In this document: positions 33,848 to 42,812 of the stretch, piece after piece
Layout of the letters: every line of letters begins with the position of its first letter
Numbering within the stretch: the stretch's first letter is position 1
NCBI GenBank assembly: GCA_947178125.1
Contig: CAMWXB010000007.1
Span: 1 to 64,000, forward strand
Direction of reading: 5' to 3'
DNA: 64,000 bases
Source of the DNA: an uncultured Lachnospiraceae bacterium
GTDB taxonomy: Bacteria > Bacillota > Clostridia > Lachnospirales > Lachnospiraceae
Position numbers and translations under genes: made by a program
Notes under the pieces: generated by a model
Databases searched by the model: none
The model's input: only the letters and a program-made list of their open reading frames with translations
What the model was told of the DNA's origin: nothing

Positions 33848-35410
33848 AAGCATAAAATTAAAATAGAGAAGAAGTATTGGATTCCCGGCGTTCTTCTGTT
33901 GTTATGGATGGGAGTCTTTTCTTTTATAAACGGTAACTGTCAGTCGTTCTGGGCGGATGAAATCGCGTCTATCGGGTTTATCCGGAACGGCCTTAGTCTG
34001 TCGGAAATTATGGATACCTATCTGCATATAGAGAACAATCTGCCGTTTTATCCGTTGATTTTGTATGTAGTATATAGGATTATGCCATATGGGGAGAAAT
34101 ATCTGCTGATTCCGTCCATCTTATTCTGTCTGATAGGAATTGTGCTGCTTGCACTGTCTGCGGCAAGATTGAAGGGGAAAAGGGCGGGATTTATTGCGTT
34201 GTGCATGGGTACCTCATCCGGTATTCTGATCTGGCAGGCGGCTTGGGAAATCCGCTGTTATGCGTTGGCATTTATGCTTTCGAACCTCGTTTTATATGCC
34301 TTTATTAAGAAAAGTATTGAACCAGGTAAGAAACATTTGATCTTATACGGCGTTTCTATGGCATTCTTTTTCTGGACGCACTGGTTTGCCGTCATTTTGA
34401 TGGCATTTTACGGAATTGTTGATTTGGTGCTCGTCATTTTGAAAAAGATATCATGGAAGCAGCTGTTTTCTTATGTACCAGGGTGCCTGATCTATTTCCC
34501 GTGGCTCTTTCTATCCTTCTATTTTAAGAGCTGGGGACTGGAAGATTACTGGAGTGAAGTTCCGCAATGGAAAAATATGGTATGGACGATACTGTTTTAT
34601 CTGAACGGTAATCGTGTGCTATGGTATCTGTGCCTGATCACTGGCGCCGCGCTGCTGATCTGTGCAATACGCTGGCTGCGCAGACCGTATTCGGAAGAAA
34701 AAGCCAAAGTAATGCTGAAAGCATTCTGTGTCGCGGCGATAGGCTGGCTGATCGGCCTCGTTTTTATCGTCGGACGTTATCTGGCGCCGAGCAGCAGTCT
34801 GTATGTTGAACGTTATTTTACAGTGATTCAGCCGCATATCCTGATTGTTACAACGCTGGGACTTGATGTTGTTCTGGATTGGGCGGACAGGATAAGAAGT
34901 GGTGAAGTGAAATTTGGAACTGTGCCGAACAGGGCATGGATTTCTAAGGCGGCAGCATGGGCAGTCCGAACTGCGGTCATAGCATTGCTGGTGATTTCTT
35001 TTGCGATCTGTTACCGGAATGAATATGTGGCGATCAGAAAGCCCTTTGAGCCGTACCGGGAAGCGGCGGAATATCTGGTCGAAGAGAAGGGAATCTGGGA
35101 TGAAAAATCGCTGTTTATGGGCTCTAACAGATTTTGTATGCTGGACGGTTTCATCCATTATTATTTTGAAAAAAGAGGTTATGAACCGCCGGCGAACATT
35201 ACGGGAAGCATGGTCCTGAGCGAGCAGGAAAGTAGATTTTATGGCGATTATACGCAGTTTTCAGAAGAGGAACTGCTTTCTTATGAAAGGATTTATTGCC
35301 TGACGATTCATATGGGTACGGATGAGGAACTGCTTCAGTTCTTAGAAATGCACTATCAGCTTACGGAAGAAGGGAATGCGTATGGAATTATGATTTGGGT
35401 GAAGCGCTAA
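33845..35410 (+). CDS. GT39/ArnT-like membrane glycosyltransferase
   Basis: A 521-residue polytopic protein with about eleven spans. The first extracellular loop has WADEIASIGF with the Asp-Glu pair used by GT-C enzymes (PMT/ArnT) and HIENNLPFYPL. It probably transfers a sugar from a lipid carrier to a protein or polymer outside the membrane. The start at 33845 sits on the repeated leader motif; a frame from 33797 adds 16 residues with no good site. A soluble domain ends the protein. Confidence 0.85.
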   Translation: MKHKIKIEKKYWIPGVLLLLWMGVFSFINGNCQSFWADEIASIGFIRNGLSLSEIMDTYLHIENNLPFYPLILYVVYRIMPYGEKYLLIPSILFCLIGIVLLALSAARLKGKRAGFIALCMGTSSGILIWQAAWEIRCYALAFMLSNLVLYAFIKKSIEPGKKHLILYGVSMAFFFWTHWFAVILMAFYGIVDLVLVILKKISWKQLFSYVPGCLIYFPWLFLSFYFKSWGLEDYWSEVPQWKNMVWTILFYLNGNRVLWYLCLITGAALLICAIRWLRRPYSEEKAKVMLKAFCVAAIGWLIGLVFIVGRYLAPSSSLYVERYFTVIQPHILIVTTLGLDVVLDWADRIRSGEVKFGTVPNRAWISKAAAWAVRTAVIALLVISFAICYRNEYVAIRKPFEPYREAAEYLVEEKGIWDEKSLFMGSNRFCMLDGFIHYYFEKRGYEPPANITGSMVLSEQESRFYGDYTQFSEEELLSYERIYCLTIHMGTDEELLQFLEMHYQLTEEGNAYGIMIWVKR

Positions 35411-35511
35411 AGCAAAACCCCATAAATGCCGATATATATACAAACAGTCAAACAAACGGTAAACGGAGTTACCGGGGAACGGCATAAAAGAGCATCAGGG
35501 AGGATGATCAT

Positions 35512-36330
35512 ATGGGTATGATAATCGGCGGCAGATATAAGACGGTGACAACATCCGTAGAATTGAAAAATAAGGATGGTTCATCGGCAGGAACGCTTAC
35601 GATCAGCAAAGTAGTCAAGAGTGGCAAGAAAAAACGTCTCGGCTATAATTTCAAAAAAGTTTCAGCGCGTATTATGACGGCTAAGACATCTGTCTTTGCG
35701 GGAAAAGCAGTACGGGAAGCGCGCAGTTCGGTCGTTTCGCTTCTGATGAAGCAGATGAGCGGTGATTATGATGACCGGGAAATTGACAGTGCACTCGAAC
35801 ATGCGCGGAAGATGGAACGCATTGCGAAGAAGCGCAGAAAGCACATGGAGGAAGAGGAAAGGGCCAAACAAACAGGTTCCGCCATGGTAGAAGAGGAAGT
35901 CGAGACTGCCGAAGAAGAAGAGAAAACGGAAGAAAAGAAACAGACGCAGGAGAACGAACAAAGACTGGACGAGATGGCCCGGGAATTAGAGCGGATGATG
36001 AAAGAATCCGAGCAGGCGCTGAAAGAGCTTGCACAGGAATTAACGGATGCTTCCTATGAGGATATGGACCCGAAACAGCTCGAAAATATGAAAAGAAGGC
36101 ACAGGGCGCAGGAACTTAAGGAAATCATGGAAGCTGATCTGAAATATCTGAAGGCCCTGTTCGATAGATTATCGAGGGAAAAGCAGGAGAGTATGAGCGG
36201 TCTTTCTTCATGGGACGATTCCAGTGCGCCGAGCGGTGTTTCTTTGGAGATTGGCGGTGTGGAAGTGCCTGTGCAAACATCTGAGGCTCCCGTTTCTGCA
36301 GAAGGTGCCAGCGTGGATGTGACAGTATAG
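35512..36330 (+). CDS. Coiled-coil protein of unknown function
   Basis: A 272-residue protein. The N-terminus (IIGGRYKTVTTSVELKNKDG then SKVVKSGKKKRLGYNFKKVS) is a small conserved-looking domain; the middle is a long, very charged coiled coil (EEEVETAEEEEKTEEKKQ). GGGAGG site. Not recognised. It lies 13 bp before the response regulator gene and may be in its operon. Similar proteins appear in other Lachnospiraceae without assigned role (from memory, unconfirmed). Confidence 0.65.
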   Translation: MGMIIGGRYKTVTTSVELKNKDGSSAGTLTISKVVKSGKKKRLGYNFKKVSARIMTAKTSVFAGKAVREARSSVVSLLMKQMSGDYDDREIDSALEHARKMERIAKKRRKHMEEEERAKQTGSAMVEEEVETAEEEEKTEEKKQTQENEQRLDEMARELERMMKESEQALKELAQELTDASYEDMDPKQLENMKRRHRAQELKEIMEADLKYLKALFDRLSREKQESMSGLSSWDDSSAPSGVSLEIGGVEVPVQTSEAPVSAEGASVDVTV

Positions 36331-36343
36331 GGAAGAGGCCCGC

Positions 36344-37006
36344 ATGAATACAATTTTGGTAGTGGATGATGATGTTTATATAGGGGATATGCTGGAAGAG
36401 GTGCTGCACAAGGAAGGATACGGCGTGCTTCGCGCCTATTCCGGCTCCGAAGCGCTGCTTCTTCTTTCTTCCGGCAGGCCGGATCTTGTGCTGTTAGATT
36501 TGATGCTGCCCGGACTGAACGGGGAAGAAGTGCTGGCAGCCATTCAGGGGATTCCCGTGATCGTTGTCAGCGCCAGAGCGGAAGCGGAGGACAAGGTGTC
36601 TCTTTTGCTGGGTGGCGCGGCGGACTATGTGACAAAACCCTTTGATATGAAGGAACTGCTCGCGCGCATTGCAGTACAATTTAGAAAAACAACTGTTATT
36701 GAAGAGAAAACCCGACTGCATGTTGACGATATTGTGTTGGATATGGAGGCGCACAGTGTTACTGTCAACGACAGGGCAGTAAAAGTGACGAGGACAGAGT
36801 ATGCCATTTTGCGGCTGCTCATGCGAAATCCTGAGCAGGTCATTCCCAAATCGGTGATTTTGGAGAAAATCAGCGGGGATACGCCGGACTGTGTGGAAAG
36901 TTCTCTGAAAGTGCATATCAGCAATCTGCGGAAAAAGCTGCGGGAAGCCGGCGGCAAAGACTATATTGAGTCCGTTTGGGGAATCGGATTCAAAATGAAA
37001 ACATGA
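36344..37006 (+). CDS. OmpR/PhoB-type response regulator
   Basis: A 220-residue regulator: receiver domain with the phospho-acceptor Asp in LVLLDLMLPGLNG and Lys in TKPFD, then a winged-helix DNA-binding domain (VKVTRTEYAILRLLM, KSVILEKISGD, VKVHISNLRKKL-like ESSLKVHISNLRKKL, YIESVWGIGFKM). It probably pairs with the kinase at 38972 and controls the exporter genes between them through the CTTAAC boxes at 37025-37065. Confidence 0.93.
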   Translation: MNTILVVDDDVYIGDMLEEVLHKEGYGVLRAYSGSEALLLLSSGRPDLVLLDLMLPGLNGEEVLAAIQGIPVIVVSARAEAEDKVSLLLGGAADYVTKPFDMKELLARIAVQFRKTTVIEEKTRLHVDDIVLDMEAHSVTVNDRAVKVTRTEYAILRLLMRNPEQVIPKSVILEKISGDTPDCVESSLKVHISNLRKKLREAGGKDYIESVWGIGFKMKT

Positions 37007-37024
37007 TTTTATGATTTGATAAAT

Positions 37025-37081
37025 CTTAACCATTTCTTAATCTTTCTCTTAACTATTTTCTTAACCTTTATCCTGTATCAT
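37025..37081 (+). promoter_or_regulatory. Four CTTAA(C/T) boxes and -10 before the exporter
   Basis: CTTAAC/T words start at 37025, 37036, 37048 and 37060, 11-12 bp apart, the layout of OmpR/PhoB-family binding sites. The last lies where a -35 box would be, with TATCAT at 37076 as the -10. An activated promoter for the ABC genes is likely. Confidence 0.65.
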
Positions 37082-37124
37082 TAGAAAAGTTGAAAGAAAA
37101 GCATTTTCAACGATTGAATCTGAG

Positions 37125-37142
37125 TGTCTGCTGAAGCAGACA
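37125..37142 (+). repeat. Leader hairpin, copy 1
   Basis: TGTCTGC TGAA GCAGACA, seven-base stem with a TGAA loop, in the leader of the ABC ATPase gene. An identical copy precedes the next gene (38087). Confidence 0.85.
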
Positions 37143-37179
37143 AATAGGTGTAAAAATAAAAAAAAGGAGTGGTTACTGA

Positions 37180-38085
37180 ATGGAGTATGTTTTGACAGCC
37201 AATGCTTTGTGCAAGCAGTATAAACATTTCAAGGCGTTGAACAATTTTTCCATGCATGTTCCAAAGGGGGCAGTTTATGGCTTCGTGGGCAGAAATGGAG
37301 CGGGCAAGACGACATTGATCAGGCTGGTATGCGGCCTGCAGTATGCGACATCGGGCGACTATACGCTCTATGGTGTGAACAGTGCGCAGAAAGAGATTAC
37401 GGCATCCCGGAGAAGAATGGGGGCTATCGTGGAGAGCCCGTCAATTTATCTGGATATGACGGCGGAGGAAAATCTGCGGGCGCAGTATCGGGTCCTCGGA
37501 CTGCCTTCCCGGGACGGCATATCGGAACTTTTGGAACTGGTCGGGCTGGAAAATACGGGAAGAAAGAAAGCGAAAGATTTTTCATTGGGAATGCGCCAGC
37601 GGCTCGGCATTGCAATTGCGTTGGCGGGAGACCCGGATTTCCTGCTTTTGGATGAACCGATTAACGGACTCGACCCACAGGGTATCATCGAAATACGGGA
37701 ATTGATTCTGAAGTTGAACAGGGAGCGACAGATAACGGTGTTGATCTCCAGTCATATTCTGGATGAACTGTCGCGGCTGGCGACCCACTATGGTTTTATC
37801 GACAACGGTCGTATGGTAAAAGAAATCAGCGCACAGGAGCTGGAAGCAGCCTGCAGAAAATGCGTTCATCTGGAAGTCTCCGACAGCCGGATACTCGCAC
37901 GCGTGCTGGATGAACTGCGGATGGAGTATACCGTTCTTTCCGACACGCAGGCGGATGTTTTTGCAAAGATCAATATTACGGAACTGACGCTCGCGCTGGC
38001 GAAACAGAACTGCAGTGTGCTTTCCATACAGGAAAAGGACGAAAGTCTGGAAAGCTATTATATCAATCTGGTAGGAGCAAATTGA
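37180..38085 (+). CDS. ABC transporter ATP-binding protein (peptide resistance type)
   Basis: A 301-residue ATPase: Walker A GRNGAGKTT, Q-loop CGLQ, signature FSLGMRQRLGIAIALAGDP, Walker B LLLDEPINGLDPQG, H-loop SSHILDEL. The C-terminal extension of ~80 residues resembles the BcrA/LanF group, which expel bacitracin or lantibiotics. It works with the permease at 38118. AAAGGAG site. Confidence 0.92.
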   Translation: MEYVLTANALCKQYKHFKALNNFSMHVPKGAVYGFVGRNGAGKTTLIRLVCGLQYATSGDYTLYGVNSAQKEITASRRRMGAIVESPSIYLDMTAEENLRAQYRVLGLPSRDGISELLELVGLENTGRKKAKDFSLGMRQRLGIAIALAGDPDFLLLDEPINGLDPQGIIEIRELILKLNRERQITVLISSHILDELSRLATHYGFIDNGRMVKEISAQELEAACRKCVHLEVSDSRILARVLDELRMEYTVLSDTQADVFAKINITELTLALAKQNCSVLSIQEKDESLESYYINLVGAN

Positions 38086-38086
38086 G

Positions 38087-38104
38087 TGTCTGCTGAAGCA
38101 GACA
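38087..38104 (+). repeat. Leader hairpin, copy 2
   Basis: TGTCTGCTGAAGCAGACA begins two bases after the ATPase stop codon and precedes the permease ribosome site. It lies within the 21-bp word GAGTGTCTGCTGAAGCAGAC plus A shared with copy 1. Confidence 0.85.
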
Positions 38105-38117
38105 GATGGGAGTAGAT

Positions 38118-38957
38118 ATGAGCAAACTGATTTATGCGAATCTGGTAAGGATGATCAGGAGTAAGGTTTTCTGGGTCTCGGAGATTTTCCTGACAGGTTA
38201 TAGTATTTTTGTATATGCAATGGGGATGATCAATGTCAGAAATGGCAGTATGATGATTAATCACGGATGGACGGTTTATTTTTTCAATGAAATGCTTTTT
38301 ATCCATGTTGTCATGGCTGTTTTCATTCCCTTTTTCATCGGGGTGGAATACAGCGACGGCACGATTCGGAATAAGATTGCGGTCGGCCATACGAGGATAG
38401 ATATCTATCTGGCTAATGTGATCGTATGTTATGCGGCGGGCCTTCTGCAGTTTATTACCTATTCTGTCGTTTCTGCGCTTTCGGCCCTGTTTTTTGTCGG
38501 CCCATGTGCGTTGACGTCGATGGGGCAGATTCCGTGGCGTATCGGCTGCAGTCTGTTCATTATTCTGGCCTATACGGCAGCATTTTCCCTGATTGCCATG
38601 CTGGATGCCAATAAGGCAAGGGCGGTCGTGATCGAACTTGTGCTAGCGTTTGTCTTTGTGATGCTGGTGACGCAGATTTACAGCGATCTGCAGGAACCGG
38701 AATTGACGAACAGAGTCGTTATGTCGGAAACGGGGGAAATGGTCCTCGAAGAAAATATTCCAAACAGCAAATATGTCAGCGGAACAAAAAGAGTCGTCTA
38801 TGAGTGGATTGACGCGTTTCTGCCTGAAGATCAGGCGATGTATGTGATCGACTCGGAAACGGTCTTTTCCATGAAGGCGCCGCTGTGCCTGCTTGGAGAA
38901 TCGGTGGTGCTGGTTGCGGCGGGAGCTTATCTGTTTCGGCGGAAAGATATAAAGTAG
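38118..38957 (+). CDS. ABC-2 type permease
   Basis: A 279-residue membrane protein with about six spans, starting MSKLIYANLVRMIRSKVFWV and carrying IGVEYSDGTIRNKIAVGHTR, the pattern of BcrB/LanE-like ABC-2 permeases. Partner of the ATPase just upstream. The ATG at 38118 follows GGGAG by five bases; an ATG at 38106 in the same frame overlaps the hairpin region. Confidence 0.88.
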   Translation: MSKLIYANLVRMIRSKVFWVSEIFLTGYSIFVYAMGMINVRNGSMMINHGWTVYFFNEMLFIHVVMAVFIPFFIGVEYSDGTIRNKIAVGHTRIDIYLANVIVCYAAGLLQFITYSVVSALSALFFVGPCALTSMGQIPWRIGCSLFIILAYTAAFSLIAMLDANKARAVVIELVLAFVFVMLVTQIYSDLQEPELTNRVVMSETGEMVLEENIPNSKYVSGTKRVVYEWIDAFLPEDQAMYVIDSETVFSMKAPLCLLGESVVLVAAGAYLFRRKDIK

Positions 38958-38971
38958 CGGGGAGAGAGAAG

Positions 38972-39889
38972 ATGGGAAGTATATCATGGCTCATGTGGGG
39001 AGTGGTGGTGTGTCTGGCGTGCATAGTTGCGGCTTTGTCCGTAAAAGTCTGCTTGCTGCGGAAGGCGGCGGTGGAACTCAGGGAGGGAATCGGGCGGATT
39101 CTCGAGACAGAGACGAATACGCTGCTTACGATATCGAGCCATGACGGGGAGATGAAAAGGCTGGCAGCGGTGTTGAATGTGGAACTTCGTAAACTTCGCG
39201 GGCAGCGGCAGCGGTACGGGCAGGGGGATTTGAAACTCAAAGAGGCGGTCGCCAATATTTCCCATGATATCAGGACGCCGCTGACCGCGCTCTGTGGTTA
39301 TCTGGATTTGACCAAACAGCAGCTTGCGCAGATGCCGGTGCAGGAAGATACGGAAACACTGCGGCGTTACCTCGGGATTATGGAAAACCGCACGGAAGTC
39401 TTGACGCAGCTGACGGAAGAACTTTTCCGGTATACGGTCGTGATGTATGAAATATCAGATGTTATTTACGAAGAGGTCATATTGAATCATTTATTGGAAG
39501 AAAGTATTTCCATCTATTATGGCGCCTTAAAAGAAAATAAAATCACGCCAGTTATAAATATGCCCGAAAAGCTTGTTAAATCTAAATTAAACAAATATTT
39601 TTTGCCCAGAATCATCGGAAATATCATTGGAAACGCCATTAAATACAGCGATGGAGATTTGCATATTACGTTGTCCGAAAGAGGAGAAATGATATTTTCC
39701 AATCATGCGTCCGGTCTGGATGAAGTACAGGCCGAAAAATTGTTTGACCGTTTCTATACGGTACACACAGGCCGGAAATCTACCGGGCTTGGTCTGTCTA
39801 TTGCAAAGCAGCTGACCGAACAGATGGGCGGTGCGATTGATGCCGGTTATCGGGACGGGATACTGTCAATTTCTCTCTTTTTCCAATAA
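38972..39889 (+). CDS. Sensor histidine kinase
   Basis: A 305-residue kinase with one N-terminal span (WLMWGVVVCLACIVAAL) and no large outside domain, as in kinases that sense peptides with help from an ABC transporter. H-box ANISHDIRTPLTAL, N-box IIGNIIGNAIKYSDG, G2 region STGLGLSIAKQL. The G1 box is reduced (MIFSNHAS), typical of this subgroup. GGGGAGAG site, 14 bp after the permease. It should phosphorylate the regulator at 36344. Confidence 0.9.
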   Translation: MGSISWLMWGVVVCLACIVAALSVKVCLLRKAAVELREGIGRILETETNTLLTISSHDGEMKRLAAVLNVELRKLRGQRQRYGQGDLKLKEAVANISHDIRTPLTALCGYLDLTKQQLAQMPVQEDTETLRRYLGIMENRTEVLTQLTEELFRYTVVMYEISDVIYEEVILNHLLEESISIYYGALKENKITPVINMPEKLVKSKLNKYFLPRIIGNIIGNAIKYSDGDLHITLSERGEMIFSNHASGLDEVQAEKLFDRFYTVHTGRKSTGLGLSIAKQLTEQMGGAIDAGYRDGILSISLFFQ

Positions 39890-39985
39890 TTCCCGAATAA
39901 AGTAGTAAGGTATCCATTTTTGTGATAAAATATTTATAAATTCGAGAACCCTGTTAACGCTGCAAACAAATACGAAAGGGATTAT

Positions 39986-40561
39986 ATGAGCTATTATCTG
40001 GTGGATTATGAAAATGTGAAGAAGGATGGGTTGAACGGAATCAATGAGCTGTCGAAGGAAGATACGGTCTGTATTTTTTACAGTGACAATGCGGACACGC
40101 TGACTTTTGACCTGCATAGAAGGATCAATGAGTCGGAGGCGGAAATCATTTTTCAGAAGGTTGAGGTCGGGACGAAGAATGCGCTGGATTTCCAGCTTGC
40201 GACTTATCTGGGCTATATCATCGCGGAGAGAAAAGAGCAGGAGTATCATCTCGTAACGAAAGATAATGGTTTTAATATTCTATGCACTTACTGGGGAAAG
40301 CAGAATGTTAAAATAACGATGGTGACGGATCTGTCCGGCCGCAATATCAAGAAAGAGCAGGAAGAACTGGGCAAAGAGGTCGATAAGCTGATCAAAGATA
40401 CGCAGATAGCGGCGGCCGTAACGAAGATCATTTTACAGTATAAGACCAAGACAGGTATCAACAATGCCCTCGTAAAGCAGTATCCAAGCAAGGATAACAA
40501 GCAGGCGAGCGAGATTTATAATGCGATCAAGCCGCTGCTTGGGGATAAAAAAGGACGCTGA
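39986..40561 (+). CDS. PIN/NYN-like domain protein
   Basis: A 191-residue protein beginning MSYYLVDYENVKKDGLNG, with acidic residues at PIN/NYN nuclease positions (VDYEN, FYSDNAD, NALDFQLATYLG, VTKDNGF). A helical tail follows. The fold suggests an RNase; targets unknown. Start has CGAAAGG upstream. Such proteins occur widely in Lachnospiraceae and are sometimes near defence genes; none are seen here. Confidence 0.75.
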   Translation: MSYYLVDYENVKKDGLNGINELSKEDTVCIFYSDNADTLTFDLHRRINESEAEIIFQKVEVGTKNALDFQLATYLGYIIAERKEQEYHLVTKDNGFNILCTYWGKQNVKITMVTDLSGRNIKKEQEELGKEVDKLIKDTQIAAAVTKIILQYKTKTGINNALVKQYPSKDNKQASEIYNAIKPLLGDKKGR

Positions 40562-40585
40562 CGCAGAAGAAGGTATTTGGGGGAT

Positions 40586-41092
40586 ATGAGCAATCGGGAG
40601 AGGAATTTCAGGAAAAGAAAGTGTGTATTGGCGGCGATTTTGCCCGTGTGGCTGATTCTGGCAGCAGGCTGCGGCAGGACAGGAATACCGGATGGCAGTA
40701 ACGGCAGGACAGAAATATCGGATGGCAGTAACGGTGGGACAGAAATACCGGATGACAGTAATGTCGGGACAGGAATACCGGATAGCAGTAACGGTAGGAC
40801 GGGAACGCCGGAAGTCGTAGATGACGGCGTGGAGAAGCAGGAAGAACCGGCGGAAGCGGGGGAGCGGATACAGCTTGCACACGAGCTGGAAACAGAAGAA
40901 ATTTTGCAGATTGATATCGGTTTTATCCCGGTAATTGTGGAAAAGGGAGACAGCCTGTGGAAGATTTCCGAACGGTATTATGGAGACGGAAAATACTGGG
41001 GACAGATTTATGAATATAATCAGTCGGTCATCGGAGAGAATCCGTCGCTGATCTATGAAGGAACGGAATTGATTTTTCCTTACATGGATTGA
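40586..41092 (+). CDS. LysM lipoprotein with repeat linker
   Basis: A 168-residue protein with a lipobox (LILAAGC). Next come four 10-residue repeats (RTGIPDGSNG-like) coded by 30-bp tandem DNA repeats, then an acidic stretch and a C-terminal LysM domain (VEKGDSLWKISERYYGDGKY then WGQIYEYNQ). LysM binds peptidoglycan, so it should be membrane-anchored and wall-bound. The ATG at 40586 follows GGGGG; a TTG three codons upstream is possible. Confidence 0.85.
   Translation: MSNRERNFRKRKCVLAAILPVWLILAAGCGRTGIPDGSNGRTEISDGSNGGTEIPDDSNVGTGIPDSSNGRTGTPEVVDDGVEKQEEPAEAGERIQLAHELETEEILQIDIGFIPVIVEKGDSLWKISERYYGDGKYWGQIYEYNQSVIGENPSLIYEGTELIFPYMD
40673..40812 (+). repeat. 30-bp tandem repeat inside LysM lipoprotein gene
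   Basis: Four units of 30 bp (starts 40673, 40703, 40733, 40763) and a degenerate partial fifth. The period is a multiple of three, so copy-number change would alter linker length without shifting frame. Confidence 0.85.
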
Positions 41093-41097
41093 CGAAG

Positions 41098-42132
41098 TCA
41101 ATAGACAGCTTCCACATCCGTGATCGTATTATCCGTGACCTGAAAACGCCATATGGAATGGCCGGGCAGCCGGTGCTCTGTTAAATACCATGCGTTATCT
41201 ATATGAGTCATATAATAAGGCGTCCCACCGCCGATAAAATTTTCATAGACATCTTCATAATCGCCATCCATCAGGCCGGAAAGATTCCGGGTACGGATGA
41301 TGGTCGCATAATCCTGATTTCCGGTCATATCGGTCGAAATGGTTATGTAGAAATAGTCCTGAATCGGCGTAAGCTGTATCATGCCCGCCATCGTATCCGG
41401 CACAGGCCAGGTGTCCAGAATCTTAAAGGTATCCAGTTTGGCCTTAATAATGCTGGAATTGCCCGATACGAAGTAAATGACATCATCCTGAATGGTAAAA
41501 GAGCGGACATAGACGTTGTCCAGTTCGTCTATTTTGCGGATGCCGGCCAGATACACGCGGGTATCCCCAGAGTCACGGCGGAAAAGATACATTTCCCCGC
41601 TCATGGAGCTCCATGCGTAGAAAGTATTTGTTTTTTCATCATAAACAATATAGTGCGGCCTGTTTCCGATATCGGAAAAGGTCTGTGTATGCAGGAAACG
41701 GCCGTCTTTTTTCTCAAAAATCAAAATTCTGTTATTTTCTGTATCGTCGATCAGATATACGATGCCGTCGCTGGCAAGCGTATGTCCTCTGTTGATTTCA
41801 TCCGTCATAACACTCCATTGCCAGAGCGGGTCGGTCAGATTGTCATGATAAATGACCTGATCGTGATAGCAGTCTACGAGAAAATAGGTGTCCTCTACTT
41901 TGGTAAGATAGGTTGGAACGCTTAAATCGGAGAAAGGATTCGGTTTGACTTCTTCTAATGCGGCGGCAGTCAGGGCGGCTTCGTCTACGGGTTCGGAAAG
42001 TGCCAGGCATTCAGTAACGGAATCAGCAACAGAAATTGTATGCCTGCGGTAAATGAAAAAGGCCGCAATCGCAACGGCGGCGAGGATGACAATAAAAGAG
42101 ATGCAATAATGGCGAAATGTGCTTTTGTTCAT
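41098..42132 (-). CDS. Membrane-anchored beta-propeller-like protein
   Basis: A 344-residue protein from MNKSTFRHYCISFIVIL, with an N-terminal anchor and an outside domain built of repeated strand pairs (GRFLHTQTFSDIGNRPHY, TNTFYAWSSMSGEMYLF), suggesting a beta-propeller. AGGAGG nine bases before the ATG at 42132 sets the start; a longer frame to 42294 runs through the foldback repeat. Function not known. Six bp from the convergent LysM gene. Confidence 0.75.
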   Translation of the reverse strand: MNKSTFRHYCISFIVILAAVAIAAFFIYRRHTISVADSVTECLALSEPVDEAALTAAALEEVKPNPFSDLSVPTYLTKVEDTYFLVDCYHDQVIYHDNLTDPLWQWSVMTDEINRGHTLASDGIVYLIDDTENNRILIFEKKDGRFLHTQTFSDIGNRPHYIVYDEKTNTFYAWSSMSGEMYLFRRDSGDTRVYLAGIRKIDELDNVYVRSFTIQDDVIYFVSGNSSIIKAKLDTFKILDTWPVPDTMAGMIQLTPIQDYFYITISTDMTGNQDYATIIRTRNLSGLMDGDYEDVYENFIGGGTPYYMTHIDNAWYLTEHRLPGHSIWRFQVTDNTITDVEAVY

Positions 42133-42205
42133 AGTGGGTTTCCTCCTATCTGGTATGATAACATGATTTTGGGGTGGTGGGAAGGAGAGAAAATGGAGTT
42201 GTGGC

Positions 42206-42368
42206 TTTTGGACGGCCGGGCGGTGCATAGTTCCTTTGGCGGCACGCTTTCGCTCCGCGAGAAATCGTAGCGGCACTAAGTTCAAAAGCCACAAGACGGC
42301 TTTTTCGCTAAGTGCCGACGTTTCTCAAGGGCCTTCGCAGGAACTATGCACCGCCCGGCCGCCCAAAA
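42206..42368 (+). repeat. Family B foldback, 163 bp
   Basis: The 29-nt arms (42206-42234 and 42340-42368) are complementary at 28 positions. Inner words: GGCACGCTTTCGCTCCGCGA, GCGGCACTAAG, GGCTTTTTCGCTAAGTGCCG. The arms differ from those at 57533 while the inner words are shared. It lies between divergent genes. Confidence 0.88.
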
Positions 42369-42406
42369 AAACACAACGAATAAATATAATAAGAGAAAGA
42401 AGGGAT

Positions 42407-42754
42407 ATGGATATGGAAGTTGAAGTTTTAAAAATAATGATAACAATTCTTTTATTACTGTTGATACTGCTCCTTGGAGCGATGCTTTATGCGGGGATTT
42501 ATCGGATGGCGCGTGTTTATAACTGGAACGGGAAGCGGTATTGCTATTTGGGGTATGTGCCGATTCGCAGGGAGAACGGGAATTTTGTTGTCAGGATTGG
42601 AGAGCGTATGGTGGATTTGTCCCGTACGACAGCATATCGAATCTGTCCGGGCAAAGCTTTTTGCCGGAAAAACAGGTATCGTGCATTGGTCGTATATGCG
42701 GAGGGGGAGAGGAGTTATCTGGTCATAGACGGTAATGTGCTGGACTTTTCCTGA
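42407..42754 (+). CDS. Small membrane protein, unknown function
   Basis: 115 residues: one strong span (ITILLLLLILLLGAMLYAGI) then a basic, Tyr-rich cytoplasmic domain (NWNGKRYCYLGYVPIRRENG, VDLSRTTAYRICPGKAF). GAAGGG upstream. An upstream extension to 42236 is only the foldback repeat and is rejected. Not recognised. Confidence 0.65.
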   Translation: MDMEVEVLKIMITILLLLLILLLGAMLYAGIYRMARVYNWNGKRYCYLGYVPIRRENGNFVVRIGERMVDLSRTTAYRICPGKAFCRKNRYRALVVYAEGERSYLVIDGNVLDFS

Positions 42755-42773
42755 ACCGGTCATAAAGCATTTT

Positions 42774-42807
42774 AAAAGCCTCTTATGACATGCCATAAGG
42801 GGCTTTT
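42774..42807. terminator. Terminator between convergent genes
   Basis: AAAAGCCTCTTATG pairs with CATAAGGGGCTTTT (one wobble), with A-runs and T-runs on both sides, serving the small membrane protein and the Uma2-like gene. Confidence 0.85.
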
Positions 42808-42812
42808 GCCTG

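Noticed and set aside
42133-42294. N-terminal extension of the propeller-like gene across the foldback
   Set aside because: A perfect AGGAGG site and signal anchor mark 42132; the extra residues are translated repeat DNA.
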